Assembly (NCBI GenBank): GCA_022577435.1 | Contig: JAKOON010000012.1 | Span: 8,859,412-8,923,411 of the forward strand | Length of the DNA: 64,000 bases | Source of the DNA: Embiotoca jacksoni | Taxonomy: Eukaryota; Chordata; Actinopteri; Embiotocidae | Direction: 5' to 3' | Made by a program: the position numbers and the translations under genes | The notes under the pieces: model-generated | What the model was told of the DNA's origin: nothing | What the model saw: the letters and a program-made list of their open reading frames with translations, nothing else | The model's database searches: none | Shown: positions 42,901-55,780 of the stretch, one piece after another | How positions within the stretch are numbered: the first letter of the stretch is position 1 | Layout: every line of letters starts with the position of its first letter

Positions 42901-45475
42901 TGAGTGGGTGACACACATGTTGAATTGTACAAAAGCAATGTTATGTTGAAGTTTCTTTCCAAAACATCCCCACAAGGCTACTCAGTAGTCTGACTACTGT
43001 GTGACTGTAATGCAGTAGAGTCTAGCAGCTTTCTTACTTGCTAAGATGATCTTTTTAAGAGTTACACATAAATATTATTTTTGCAACCCACAAACTTTAA
43101 CGTATAGCGTCATAAATGTCATACTTTGGTCCTGAGGTTTCTGATATTTAACGAAAACACTAGGAATTTATTATTTGGAACAACTTAATCTGGAGTTCAA
43201 AAACAAATTATATCAACATTTACAGGCAACAAGTCTGATTCCTCTGGCTTTGTAAAGATATTTAAGTTAATATTAGCTTACTCTTAATATATTTTAATTA
43301 AAGTCAGACAGAAATAGAAAAAATATGAAAGTAAGCCACTCTATCCCTTTGCTATCTCACAAGTAAGAGCTGTTTTACATCATAACAATCAGTGACACCT
43401 CCACATGGCACAATATTTCTACTCAAGTAGACAAAAGTTAGCAGCTAGAAACTGTTGGTTGGTTGTTTTTTCAGTTTGCAAAATAATATGCATTTATCTA
43501 TAATACAGTAGCCCCATTCAAAATTTAAAAAACAGATAACTTCACATAACCAGTGAACCTGGACTAGCTTTTATCTGAAATCAGTCAGCAGAGCCAACCC
43601 TGCTTCATCTTATCAAATTTAAGTCTGTGGTTTAGGTTTAATGTGTCCAACATGTTTCCCTCTGCCCCAATAGTGACGGCTTTCATGGTCTCAGAAATTG
43701 TATGAGCCAAAGCTGGTTCACCCCATGCTGACTGAAACATTTTGCTGGAAAAACAGAGGAATTAAATATAGTTGTGTTAAAATGTAATTTGGCCTGCATT
43801 CTTTCTTAAAACAAACATGATGGTCACCTGCTATGAGCGATCTATTCTGTGGCTTAAAAGTCTTAATTCCTCAAAGTCAAGAGTAAAATATTTTTTTTGA
43901 CAATTATAAAAACCTGTGACACTCATGTTATTTAGCTTCCTTCACCTTTTGCACCTGCTGCAACAAAGCATCCTTGCTGCTTCTTGTCTTCCCAAGGTGA
44001 TCTTTCTCAAAAGCACTGCACAAAGGCATAATAATAAAAGGTTTAGTATAATATAGATCAAATCTGCTTTAGTATGGGTCACTGACCCAAACTGTATCGG
44101 CTCTTTCCAACCTTAATAGTCTGCTCCTCTGGGAGCATAATGTTTGGATTGGTTGGGAAATATATTGGCAATAAAGAGACAAAAGGATGTCATAAACGTT
44201 GATTAAAGCTCTGGTTAAAAGACAGAGGCGGAGAGGCTCTGAGTTATGAGGGCTTTTCAGACTGCGTTATTGTTTCAGTGACAGAGCTCTTAGTGTGTCT
44301 AGTGGAGTGGTTGCAGACGAGTGGTAAACATTTCTCAATGTGCGAGGAGTCATTAATCCCTAGAGATGAGGATGGCTTCAATACCAGTGTCTGTGGCCCA
44401 AGAAATCACAGCCAGTTGGCACCAGCAGGTCACACAGAGCTCCAACATAAATGCTTTGTACTCCAAAGCTGTTTAAATCTCTCCTAATGTGCTGTGGCTA
44501 TATGGCACACATTTCCGAAAATGAACTGTGTTTCCCAGTTCATTTGTCATGTCATTTGCAAGTCAAGCTGTCAATGATGCATGTGAATTCTAACAGGTTA
44601 TAATGCTTTTGTAAAAGATGCTTTTTGCGACTAATTGAAATAAAAACAGGTTGTTCAGGCCCTGAATTCAAATAGTTGACTAATATGTAGCTTTAATGGT
44701 TGAAAATATATACATTTTCACCGAGACATCTGGGCAAAGAAGATCTGCCCCACGGCCCCAGAACTTTACGGGTTCTTGCTAGGTGTGAAAAAGTTTCTGG
44801 AGAATTAAAGCACAACATGAACTGACATGATGATGGGTTCTGCTCTGTTTTGTGGTCTAATTTTATCTCCTAAATTTTTGCTCAGGTAACCCATTTAAAA
44901 AAAAAATAAATACAAATACAAATACAATTAATTAAATTACTGCACAGCAAATTTGGAGCCAGGTTGTATTGCAGCATTCATTTTTTTTTTTTTTTTTAAT
45001 AAAATCACATTTCACATTACAGTAGAGAAGAGCCACTAAAAATGCATATTTATCAGAATGTTTCAGTTGATCTCCCTTTTAATTGTTAGAATAATTTAGA
45101 TTTTTTTTTTTTTTTAATAGCATAGGTCAAATTGGCTACTGTAGTGATTACTGTAGTGTATACTGCTTGTGGTTTGTTACAATGTTTTAAACCCTGTTTA
45201 TAACATTTTTAAGTGATGAAGTTTGTGATTAAATATCATCGTTTCTTATTTGATGTCACTTTGCCTATGAGACAGCTCAGAGTTGTCAGTTAGAGGATGC
45301 TGTACAGTGCACTTATTTGTCTAATTGGTCAGCGCTGGTGATGCAGCTCTGCACCACACCCACTCCGGGTCCAGCATCGTCCATCCCTTCATGCCTCTTG
45401 GGCGTGCATTTGCAAACTCCGCCCTGCTCGCGCCGCCTACAAGCAGACCGCAATGATTTAGAAGTTCAGGAATCC
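39961..45475. other. jazf1-creb5 intergenic region
   Basis: AT-rich, with T tracts at 42848-42865, 44982-44998 and 45102-45115. No gene or RNA gene is recognised. The block 44220-44660 is less AT-rich and repeat-free and may be regulatory. Confidence 0.6.
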
Positions 45476-45503
45476 CACGTGACGTCACCCAGGGGTGACG
45501 TTA
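45476..45503 (+). promoter_or_regulatory. E-box and paired CREs at the creb5 promoter
   Basis: CACGTG (45476-45481) overlaps a perfect palindromic CRE TGACGTCA (45480-45487), and a second CRE variant TGACGTTA follows at 45496-45503. Upstream within 120 bp are CCACACCC, GGGCGTG and CTCCGCCC boxes (KLF/SP type). A TAAATA sequence lies about 10 bp downstream. Confidence 0.65.
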
Positions 45504-45534
45504 TGCTTCTCTAAATAGATCGTATTGTAATCTT

Positions 45535-45592
45535 TTCTCAGTCCAACGTGGTTTCTTCTGCGAGACCGCTTCACATTTTCTACACTTGTTTG
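45535..45592 (+). other. creb5: creb5 non-coding first exon (5' end approximate)
   Basis: Lies just after the CRE/TATA-like cluster and ends TTTG|GTAAGT, an ideal donor at 45593. It has no in-frame ATG, consistent with translation starting in the exon at 51278. The link to creb5 is inferred from position and strand. Confidence 0.5.
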
Positions 45593-48500
45593 GTAAGTTG
45601 AAAGCCCTGTCACCATGCAGAGGACCGTGCACGCGCCTCTGCAGGTTTGTTGTGTTTGTTAAAAGCGATTCTCCTTACTTTTTTTTCCTCCTTTTTTCAT
45701 GCAACAGCTTTTTTTTGTTGTTGTTGTTCGCTTCAGCAGTCCTGGTGGAGATTTTTCTCTTCTTTTCTTCTTGGTCACAACTTATTTATGTCTGCAACTA
45801 AAAGAGACGAAGTGTCATATGAGTTTTGTTTGAGTAAGTGCATTGTCATCTCACTCGGGTGTCCGGTGTGTTGGCCTATCTGTTGACTGTTGTTGAAGTT
45901 GAACGCGGAGTCAAGTGCCGCTGCTGCAGCTCGACCTGTCAGCAGCGGAGACAAGTCTGCAGGAATTCATCTCGAGCGATCTAAAAAAAAAAAAAAAAAA
46001 CTCGGACTGGCTTGTTGCAAAGGATGGGTTTCATTGCACTTCACGCCAATTTGGCACGTCTTCCAAGTTTAGTGTTCGCTCCGGAGCTCCAGAGCCGCAT
46101 CATTGTCATGCCTGTCCCATCTTGGGATACGCAGTGCTTTCTGCGTGCTGCGGTTCACCAATGATCGTCTGGAAAATGATAGTCCGGTGGTTCTGCTGTC
46201 ATGCCAGTTAAAAAGAAAGAAGTGATGCTTCTGTTTCCAGTACATTTACCTTCCTTTCCCTCCCGAATAGCAGTGTAATCAACATTACGTCATTCTGCAG
46301 GCCAGTCGATATTTGATTAAGGGCTGAGATGTTGAGGGTTACTTCTAGTAAAGATGTGCTGACGAGGCGCGCTTTGTGGCTGCACGGCTTGGACAAAAAG
46401 AAAAATGTTTTATTTATTTGATTGTTCTCTGGCCGATGTCATTATGTTTATGTGACAGCACTGTCAATAACCACTTGTTTTTCATGCACGCTCTCAATTA
46501 TTATGCAGGCTTCCGGTTTTATTGTCCCCCTTTTGAAATGCTGTATAAATAACATCTGATAATAGGCCCTGCGTTATTTAAGTCTTATTATAACGTTAGA
46601 GATGAATTTGTATTTTTTTTTAATGATTTTGAAAGCAGGGCCCTATTGTTATTGTTAGTGTGCAACAGTTTGAGAGAAAGCTGGAAGTTTTTTTTTTTTT
46701 TTATTTTTTTTTTTACGTTGTCCTCATTGTAAAACCCCTTAACCAAACATATGTTTTCAGTTATTTTGGGGATTGAGGAGAGTAAACTGTGATTTAGAAA
46801 TTCCCTTTGAAGTAATTAACTAATCAACTTTTCATTTGTATCGAACTCAGTCAATTCTACCGAGGTGAAAAGCCAACTGTTTGAGGAAAATAAATAATGC
46901 ACAACACCAGATATTATTAATAACGTAAACAAATGCAAAATAGCAATAAGTATAAAGTCTGTGAATCTGCAATAAACTTACTGGATGACGTGTATTATTT
47001 TGTAACCTTGATGCGGATATAATTCTTCCCATATTTTACACAACGTTAATAATCCTGATTGCAGTCGAGCGGCTCATTGCAGAAGTGAAATGTAACTTGC
47101 ATTGAGTTTATTTGCTGTTAGTTGTTTCATGTCCTCGAGGTTCCTCTGGTAATGATTGTACTAATGTAGAAAGGGGTGAAATGACAAGTCCCATCAATAG
47201 TTTGGCTACAGAAGTCTCATTTCAGCTTATAAAAAACTGCTGCACACGTTTTATCATTGATTTTAATACAAGTACGGCCGAGTACTTTTTCCCCTTCTTT
47301 TTTTAGCAATAGTATGAAACTTTTCATCAGTACAGTGAGAATAATGTGAGTGGTACAAGTGCCATGTTGCCCTCTCATGGGGATTTTTTTTTTGTGCTTG
47401 TTTACATGGTGTGGAGCGGAGCAGTTATTGAAAGCTGTAGAGGTTTACATCACAGCAGTCTTTTTGTCACGTATTCAGCTCAAGAGCTGAAGTTCAGGGC
47501 AGGCATTGTCTGACAGGACCATATTCCCTGCCTCAGGGATTGCCGTAATCCTGCCTTGAACTTGTGCTGTCAAAAGCCCAGGCTATGGGGAGCCAGAGAT
47601 TTGAATTGTTGTGCATGTTTGTGCTTGCTTTAACCCCGTATGCCTTTGCACACTCAACCCCTCTTTTCCTCAGCATATTGTTTAAATTCTAATATGTGGT
47701 CTACCTGGAAAATTCCTCCCCAGTTCCTCATGAAATCGAATGCCGGACCCTAATACTTCCCCTCGCTCACATCAGGATACAGTTAATGTAAAGTGTAACC
47801 AAATTTCCTTTGCTAAACTAAAACATCTATATTAGATGCGAGCCAAGTGCCCTTTCCAAGGAAAGGGCGTTGAGTACTGATAATTTGAAGTGTGAAAGCT
47901 ATTGGATAATTCACAGAGGCATTCACAGAATTAATGGTTGAAAGTTTTATGCTTCATATGGTTTGAATTTCCTGGTAAATGTGATGAAATGATCAAGTCT
48001 CAGTTTAGAAACAGGAACAGGAAGGTTAAAGTTTATTTTCTGAATCTGTTTTAATCGTCATGGAAACTATTTCTCGTATTGTTTTTATTAAAGTTTTCGA
48101 GTGATATCAGTTTTTGTGAAGTTTAATGTTTGACGTAATCCTTCATAGTCATGGGTGATGAAGAAGAAAGCCTGAGAACAACTGTGGCACCAAGAGTTGT
48201 ACAAACAGCTGAAAGTGAAACATTTGAGATAAAAAAAATGTGACCTCAAATATTCATTCAGGACATGAATAATTATCGCCGTGTCTGCAGGCGCTGGTTC
48301 TACTTGCTGTCATACTGGTTGTAGTTTGGGTTGAGGGTTGGGATCACCAGTGCTGGTCATGTTTGTTGTGTCAAAGGAGACCAGGTGAGTTTTTAGGGGC
48401 CCATGTAGAAGAGACTGAGTGAGCTGGTGACTGAAAGAGAGACCAGGGCTCATTGCTCTCTGACAGAGAGACCCTGTCCAGACCCTGTTCTGCAGACTTG

Positions 48501-51277
48501 CTCATGAAGTACAGCCTGTTAAGAAAACAGCACTGGTTAGCATAACGTAATATTGGAGTGTTTTGACTGTGCTTGAGGAAATAGTCTGTGCCCATGAAAA
48601 AGACAACACATGCACATATTGTATGAAGGTACTCATGCTCGACACTTTACATGTGGCACCGACCTGAATCACAAATGCACTGCAGTTCCTGAGAACTGTA
48701 GGCTGTGGCAGAGAAAGACAAAAATAAAAGTATTAAACATGGGATATTGTATGCGTCTGTAGATGTCACCACCAAGAGCACACATCATAAATAAACCACA
48801 CATCTAATGTTGATGATTCAATTATTAGTCTCTTCTATTGGAAGACTGTTTTCATTTGATTGAATTATGCTCCAAGCAAACATCAAAAAAATTTGATGTT
48901 GCTCTGTTTATCGTTCTTTGTTCCCAAATTTCTTCTTCTAGTTTCAATTTTGAGGTGTCATAAATGGAGAGGTAATATGTTTTCATACACCTACCCACTT
49001 TCTAAAATCCTCCGGGCACCGCTGTCCAGGCATTCACATATACAAAATAAATGTCCCATATTGTGCGGTCCCCTGGAAATCCACTTGTACTTTGTGAGCC
49101 TTGGATTCATGGATGATAGACACATCAGCCAACTGTGGCCTTCCTGTGTGTGGGTTGAATGTTCCTATGATGTCTGCATGTCTCCTACCAAAACATCTAC
49201 CTGCTCCGCGTGATCACAGCACTGGCTTGATGCTGAAAATGATCCCTGTGTGCTGCTCAGGTGTGGATTAATAATGAGACTCGCTTAACATCTGGTACAA
49301 CATCTGCATGAAAGTGCTGCGCATCTGTAGCACTGGCATTTGACGAGAGGTTGTTTGTCATTTTATGTGAAGAGGATAATTTACACTGTCAGTACTGGAC
49401 AATGATAAGATCTTAAAATGCGAAATGCACTGCGACCCAAATATGATATAAACTACAAAGACTACTCAAGTAATAATATTTTCTGTTCTCTTACTTTGCT
49501 TTGCTGAATATAATGAAAACCTTTTCACTCATTTACAGAATAGAGCTAAACTCTCATCTGTGTTTAATATTGTCTAAAGACAAATATCCTGACAAGAATT
49601 ACTTGAATAAAATGCAGCATACAATTATTGAAAATATTGATTTAAATCAGGAAATTACAGATCACAATAAGATAAGAATGTCAGCAAATGTTAAGTGCCA
49701 GCTTTTGGTATTAGACTTAGTCTATATTTGAAACATATTGGTTTACTGTATGGCCTATGTGCTGCCTTAAAAGGTCTACAAGTGCCAAATATAAAAATTT
49801 TGCCTTAAAAAAAGTAATGTCGCCTAATACGTCTACTTTTTCTGCCACGAATAATAAAACAACTTTGAATATTGAAGACAGGAACAATTATGGAATCTCT
49901 TTTACAACTTTTCAATCAAAGTCAGACATCATGTATGTATGAAATGCAACGATCGATATAAGTGCACACAAAAGGCTTTAAAATAACTTAAGTTACTGTT
50001 TTTGTTTGATCTGGAGAAGCTGTTAAAATGCACCTGTTGCTTCTGTTGTTTCCCTTTGGTACATTGCCGTAAATGTTGTCGAGTTTAGAATATTTTCACA
50101 TTGACAGAGTGGACTCTTCACGTTGTTCTGCATGATTTAGGTTCCGTAAGTAAACAGAGGAACACAATAATATTCACAGAATTTTTATTCTTTATTTTTT
50201 ATGATTCTCTGCTTTCATTCAATACTTTTTTTTTAATAGAGAACAGGTAAAAGGCACTTTCATTTATTTATAATGTTTGTCTTCTATTTGAGTTATTAAA
50301 GCTAAAATGATAGCTGACATATGAAATGATGCATGTTTCTCAGTACTGAGCTAGTCTCTAGAGTAGTCTCTAGAGTAGACATTTGGCTGTAGTCACAGGT
50401 AAACAAACCTTTTGTGCTCTTATTTGTCAGCTTTAAAACAAACTCAAGTTTTTAAAGTTGTTTTTTAGACCAAATAAACGACACCTCTCGGTCATACACT
50501 GCTGCTCTGCTACCACTTCCTCTTCTTGCTCTCATTAAAAGATGTAGGCTATCTCAACTGCCATAAATTAATTAAATCTTTAAATGATGGCTGCATGAGT
50601 TAAACATTTGGAGCTATTTGACTGGATTTAAGTGCCTTAAATTTTAAGTTAATATCGTCTCAATGCATTGCTACATTTTGTGGAACTGAATTTTTCACAT
50701 AACGAAGGAGTTGTACTTGCCAGATCAGCACCAGATGGGAAAGACCAGATCTTTAAGACGCTGTGTCGGAACAGTGGTTTAAACATTGTGTTGATGTTTG
50801 ATTAGAAATTTCAAACATGGTTTATTATGTCATCATTTCCACCCAAATTTAAGCTGAAAGCCATCACGGATGACATATATACACAGACATATATACATGT
50901 GTTCTTCTGTGTAATGTTTGAGTACCGTAGCAATACATTATTTTTGCTGTTGATTTTGTCATGAATAACTTCAGAGTAAATTATAGTATATATGTTTTTG
51001 CATCTTAAATGTGCAAAGTAGCCTATATTGAACTATTCCAGTGTTTTCCCTGTACATGGAAGTTTTAGCTGAGACTGTTTCCACAACTTTAGTGTTGATG
51101 TCATTTTTGTGGATCCCCGGTTACTGTACTGTGAGAAAATGTGTGCAGGTGCAGTTGCAATTTATTTGTCAAGTGTGACACAAGCAGTGCATTTTTCCTT
51201 TTGGGTACTGGCAAGGAAACTCAAATCCTTGACTTTCCCTTCCTCTTTTCTTCTTTTGTCGTTATTTGTTTTTATAG
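45593..51277 (+). other. creb5: creb5 intron 1
   Basis: An A tract (45982-45999) and T-rich runs (46689-46713). A 94-bp exon-like segment with good splice sites lies at 48291-48384. No repeat family or RNA gene is recognised. Confidence 0.5.
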
Positions 51278-51355
51278 TTTTATGAGAAGTTACCAAGAGT
51301 GATGAACTCAGACCAGGAAAGACCGTTCGTGTGCAACGCTCCTGGCTGTTCTCAG
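51278..51355 (+). CDS. creb5: creb5 first coding exon (5' UTR 51278-51301, CDS from 51302)
   Basis: The acceptor is TTTTTATAG and the donor is CTCAG|GTGAGT. The 24 nt before the start hold a 6-codon uORF (51282-51302) whose TGA overlaps the CDS start. The frame upstream of the ATG is open (FYEKLPRV) and resembles the human long-isoform YEESK, so an N-terminally extended form from another first exon is possible. Confidence 0.92.
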
Positions 51356-54300
51356 GTGAGTGTGTTGAGACAACACAACACAATGCGTACATGTGCGTGT
51401 GTGTATGCACGTCTGCCTGTAATATGAAGAGGTGTACATTGAGGAGGCCCAAGGTGTAGGTTTCTGCTTCGTGCGAAAGGGAGAAACAGAATAGCATGAA
51501 ACCGAGTGGAACACAAACTGTAAATAACACATCAGGTGTAAAAATACCTAAAGAAAAAAAGACAGTTTGAAGTCAGCACCAGGGTTTTAAATGGAAAACA
51601 ACAGTTGATGTTATTTTAGGGTAAGGCTTCAGTGTAACAAATTATTTCGCAGTTTTCTTATCGGTTATATGACACATATACAACTCTTCTTTTTCGACAG
51701 CGATTCCCCACTGAGGACCATCTGATGATACATCGACACAAACATGAGATGACCCTTAAGTTCCCCTCCATAAAGAACGACAACATGTTATCAGGTGAGT
51801 TACACCTCCATCAATGCAGACTCTCTCACTTCTACTCACAATGAACGAGTAGTTTATTTGTGGTTATGTGCCTCAGTGACTCATAGACAGACACTTGTTT
51901 GTCATCAGAAACCTTAATGGCCTGTCTATACAAGTTGTTTACAACAATGTAAATCACATGACACCTTGCAGCTCAGGTCTATTCAGTGCATACTGCTTGT
52001 GCGCACTTCAGCAGGAAACAGAGACACTGACATCTGACTGTAAAAATGAGCATGTTATGCTAAATTTCTCTTCCATGTTGCTTTGTGTAATTGGCATTTT
52101 CCCATCATTCGATGTGTCATTTGTCTCCACAGGGAATTTTAGAGATGCCGGGTTGAACAGTCAGCTGATCTGCACATCAATCTAGAGTTGAAAGAAACAT
52201 CAAATCATAGATCGTGTACTTGCGTGTCAACTCAAGGCCAATCCATAAGTATAGATCTCGATTCCTAGAAATGTCCCTGCCACACCAGCTCCTGTCCAGC
52301 GTGAGCTGCTCTCGCCAAACCACTGAGATTGTGTCTTCTTTATTATTTACACTCAGCGGATAGCAGGATCAGATTTTCTAGGCCAGGTGTCTTTATTGCC
52401 TGTTGTCTGAGTTACAACTCTGACCACTTCTCTTACTGAGACCTTGAATTCAGGTTAAAAACAAGCAAGTGGTGATACTGTAAAGTAAGTTTCAGCTCAG
52501 CCACACATGGTAACATCACCTGGACACCAAATTTGTCTACTGTCAAGATTTTAGGACTATAGTTGTTGACCTAAAATTACTCTCCTGCTATGTTTGCCTT
52601 TTCTGACTCATATCCTCTACAAAAAAAAACCTGACATTACTTTCTAAAAATGTTTAGTTTGAGTGATTCTAAGTCTCTAAAAACTGAAAAGGTATATTTG
52701 GACTAATACTGTATTTTGGGTGCGTAGGTCATGCTGAAAGTCTGAGTCAATCCCCAGTCTAGCCAGAATGGATAAACAAACCATGAAGTATGCTTTTAGC
52801 CTTTGAAACAATCGTGATCCTAAAATCACTTTCGACTGTCTGAAACCTGATCTATGTGCACCCCCCACAACGCCAAGTTGAATACCGCAGCTTTACTGAG
52901 CTCAACAGATGAGACCCCACTCGGTAGGTGGGACCTGTACTTTGTCAGCTAAAATGCAGCTGTCAAGGGCAGTATCTCTCTCTCACTAACTAAATGGAAG
53001 TAATGCTTTCTTCAAAACACAATTATGATAAACAAAGTAATAAACAACAGTGTTCATTATATTATTCTTCTGGTGGATCACCATTAGTTTACTTAAAGTG
53101 TTTGCTGGTATACTAGGGGTCCACATAGAGAAATAGGTAAACTAAAAGCACTAGAAAATACCCAAAACATAAACCAAACATAAAAAAAACTAAGAATAAG
53201 GAAGCTGAAATTAAAGTTTAAGAGTAAAATCTGGTGATATCAATAAATATATGTGCTAATATATACTGTACTTCTTGCTGGTATGGTGTGTATTACATAC
53301 TGTTGTGTGTAATTTTGTATTATGCATTCTGTTTGTTTGTGTGGTGTTGTCATTATTGTGTATGTAAAGTATTGAAATGAATTCGGATACAACAAATCAC
53401 ATAGTAACATTTAAATTTAATCTTGTATGCAGTCCCTTTCAATAGGGTGGATAAATATGCAATTAAAAATAATAATAAAAAGTCCCAAACATAATGTATT
53501 ACAGTGACCTTATTTTGCATGCTGCTGTATTTCTTGTACTTTTGCTGTCCACAATAATGATTTACAGACTGTCTGACAAACAATTACTGTTAACAGTGGT
53601 TGATTTCAGAGATAAAACTTGATTTCTTTGACTTCTAGATCAGACACCCACACCAACACGTTTCTTGAAAAACTGTGAGGAAGTGGGATTGTTCAGCGAG
53701 TTGGACTGCTCCATCGAACAGGAGTTTTGCAAAGCCCAGGAAGAAGAGGACAGTAAACAGGTACAGCAGAGCAGAAAACAAAGCCTCAGGCTGAAAAAAA
53801 AACCCTCTTGAACCCAAAACCACAGTCATCCGTTGGGGTTAGTTCAGGTGGTTATGAACTGTTATCTGCTGCGATCATCAGTCACGTCACTAACAGCTAC
53901 CCACACACTGTGAACTGAAAACACGCTTTTTATAGATTAAAAACATTTAAGACCTCATGTGACCACACGCTGCTCACTTGTTGAAAAGCTGACAACCTCA
54001 ACTGTTTAAACACCACAGATATTTCGGCCATGTATTTTTCTTTTTTCAAAGTATACTTAAGTGTTGCACATCCAACCCTTGTTGTGCCCCAGACGCCATA
54101 CTCCGTGATCCCCATCTGTCTTGTCAACAATGACAGACAGGGCTAGCAGGTGGAGATTTGTCACCCACCACAGGTGAGGGGAAAATATATCAGGTTCTCC
54201 ACCTGTAACTTCAAACAGCTCTCCAGCCATCTCTCAGGGAGGGAGTCCTATTTCTTCCCAGAAGTAAAGACAGACCCCTGAGACAACTTTTTGGCAGCAA

Positions 54301-55407
54301 TAAAGGACCAGGCCAGACAGTCTCGCATGTGAGCAGAGTCGCAAAGCTTTGACATCTGACAAAGGATGTGATCATTTATGCATTATAGAAGTGCCCCGAG
54401 GCACCTTCACCTGAAACATGTGTACTAGTCAAATCACCACAAGGCAGACTGCTTATCTAACGTCTGGGAAGATATGCAGCGCATGCTGCAGCTAAGCTGT
54501 TGTCTGGGTGGTTTGACTCTGGAGCTCGTCTGTGCTCAGGTCAGCCATGTCTAGCCTGCCCAGCCTGTGTGGTTTATGATGGGAGGCTCTGCTTAGTCAG
54601 CAGGAGACGAGTCAGAGCAAGACTCTGAGTATAAAGCACAATGAGCAGAGATAAGCATTGAAACTTAAGAAAAACAGCAATGGGCCAGTATGAATGTAAA
54701 AAAGTCACATATTTATATAGCCGACTACACTACACTGCAATATAAGTAGAAGAGTGAGACATGCTTTCCATTTTTTTTTTTTTTTTAATTTTGTAGCTAT
54801 ATTCTTCTTTTTATGCAGTATGGCTCCTGCAGTGGTGGCTATTTCATATTTGACCTAATGCAAGTAACTTCAGCTTGCTGTTAATTATTTAGGCCACTGT
54901 ATGTTTGTGGAACTTGGAGGCATATTTTTACCTACAGAGATATTTAGGAATGCATATTCATTACATGTGACAAAGGTGAAACAAACAAAGTTTTCTGGGT
55001 AATTAAAAACAAGGGGGACCTGGTCAACATTAGACTCTCGAAGTTCCACCAGCACAACGCAGAAGAGCCTGTAGATGATAGTTGACTTAATTCCTCATTA
55101 CCCATTCAAGCTGGGCGTATGGAGCCCAAGGCCAAACAGTTGTAACACTTGAGCTGTGCTGAAAGTTCAACTTTCTGCAGAGAGTCAGACACTCTTAACA
55201 CATTCCTAACCTTCGCTGCCTTCTCTTCTCCCTCTCTTCCTCTTCGCAGAACATCTCACTGCATGGCCAAGCAGGCCAAGGCCAGCACCAGCAGTCCCAC
55301 TCACGGATGGGTAATCATGATACCAGCATAGTGATCCAGCAGGCCCTGCCCTCTCCTCAATCCAGCTCCGTCATCACTCAGGCGCCATCCACGAATAGAC
55401 AGATAGG
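51302..55407 (+). CDS. creb5: cAMP-responsive element binding protein 5, N-terminal exons (3' part beyond window)
   Basis: ATF2-family bZIP transcription factor that binds CREs as a homodimer or with JUN/ATF partners. Four in-phase exons give the first 142 residues; the family is about 500 long. A C2H2 finger (C11, C16, H29, H33; RPFVCNAPGCSQRFPTED) is followed by the transactivation segment DQTPTPTRFLKNCEEVGLFS. In this segment the two Thr-Pro sites, T52 and T54, correspond to the stress-MAPK sites of ATF2. The next part is Gln/Ser-rich (IVIQQALPSPQSSSVITQAP). The bZIP, His-rich and C-terminal exons are not in 55408-64000. The start at 51302 (MNSDQERPF) matches the shorter human N terminus MNLEQERPF. 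No in-frame upstream ATG occurs within the exon. Confidence 0.96.
51701..51794 (+). CDS. creb5: creb5 exon (second half of zinc finger)
   Basis: Encodes RFPTEDHLMIHRHKHEMTLK and FPSIKNDNMLS, almost identical to human. The acceptor is TTTCGACAG and the donor is TCAG|GTGAGT. Confidence 0.97.
51795..53638 (+). other. creb5: creb5 intron within zinc-finger/transactivation region
   Basis: 1.8 kb of AT-rich DNA with no recognised feature. Confidence 0.7.
53639..53760 (+). CDS. creb5: creb5 exon (MAPK-regulated transactivation segment)
   Basis: Encodes DQTPTPTRFLKNCEEVGLFS and ELDCSIEQEFCKAQEEEDSK. The acceptor is ACTTCTAG and the donor is CAG|GTACAG. Confidence 0.97.
53761..55249 (+). other. creb5: creb5 intron with candidate enhancer block
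   Basis: 54120-54660 stands out as GC-balanced and rich in E-box and RUNX-type words; a T tract lies at 54771-54786. The remainder is featureless. Confidence 0.5.
55250..55407 (+). CDS. creb5: creb5 exon (Gln/Ser-rich)
   Basis: Encodes NISLHGQAGQGQHQQSHSRM and then GNHDTSIVIQQALPSPQSSS, VITQAPSTNRQI. It diverges from human only in the Gln-rich first third. The acceptor is CTCTTCGCAG and the donor is TAGG|GTGAGT. Confidence 0.96.
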
Positions 55408-55705
55408 GTGAGTGACATAGATGCGAAAATCTAGCAAAACATCAGGTCAAGTCACAAAGAATATCGTTTTTTTTTAGACTTGCTGCAATAACAGAGTACT
55501 TCTGCTTTGTTACCATGGGGAAGAGGTACTGTTGGGAATTGCTGACAGACTGACAAGTGCAGTGATCAGGGTGTATCCTCTCACCTCAAGTGTGCCCCTG
55601 TTACAGAGACAGCCTTAGGCTAAGCCCGGACCCTTTGTGTCCGTGCCGGCTGTCATCCCTCTGTATTCTCTGTGGTAATGTCAGTGTTTTGTTACATTTG
55701 GAGCA

Positions 55706-55718
55706 GTGTGTATGTGTG

Positions 55719-55776
<58 letters not shown>

Positions 55777-55780
55777 TGTG
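55706..55780 (+). repeat. (TG)n microsatellite
   Basis: A TG array with a few interruptions, ending in a short G run. Confidence 0.95.

Noticed and set aside
48371..48595. 74-codon minus-strand frame with an acceptor-like TTAACAG
   Set aside because: The translation looks protein-like in part, but I cannot place an in-phase upstream exon or recognise a family. A plus-strand exon at 48291-48384 explains the splice-like signals there equally well.
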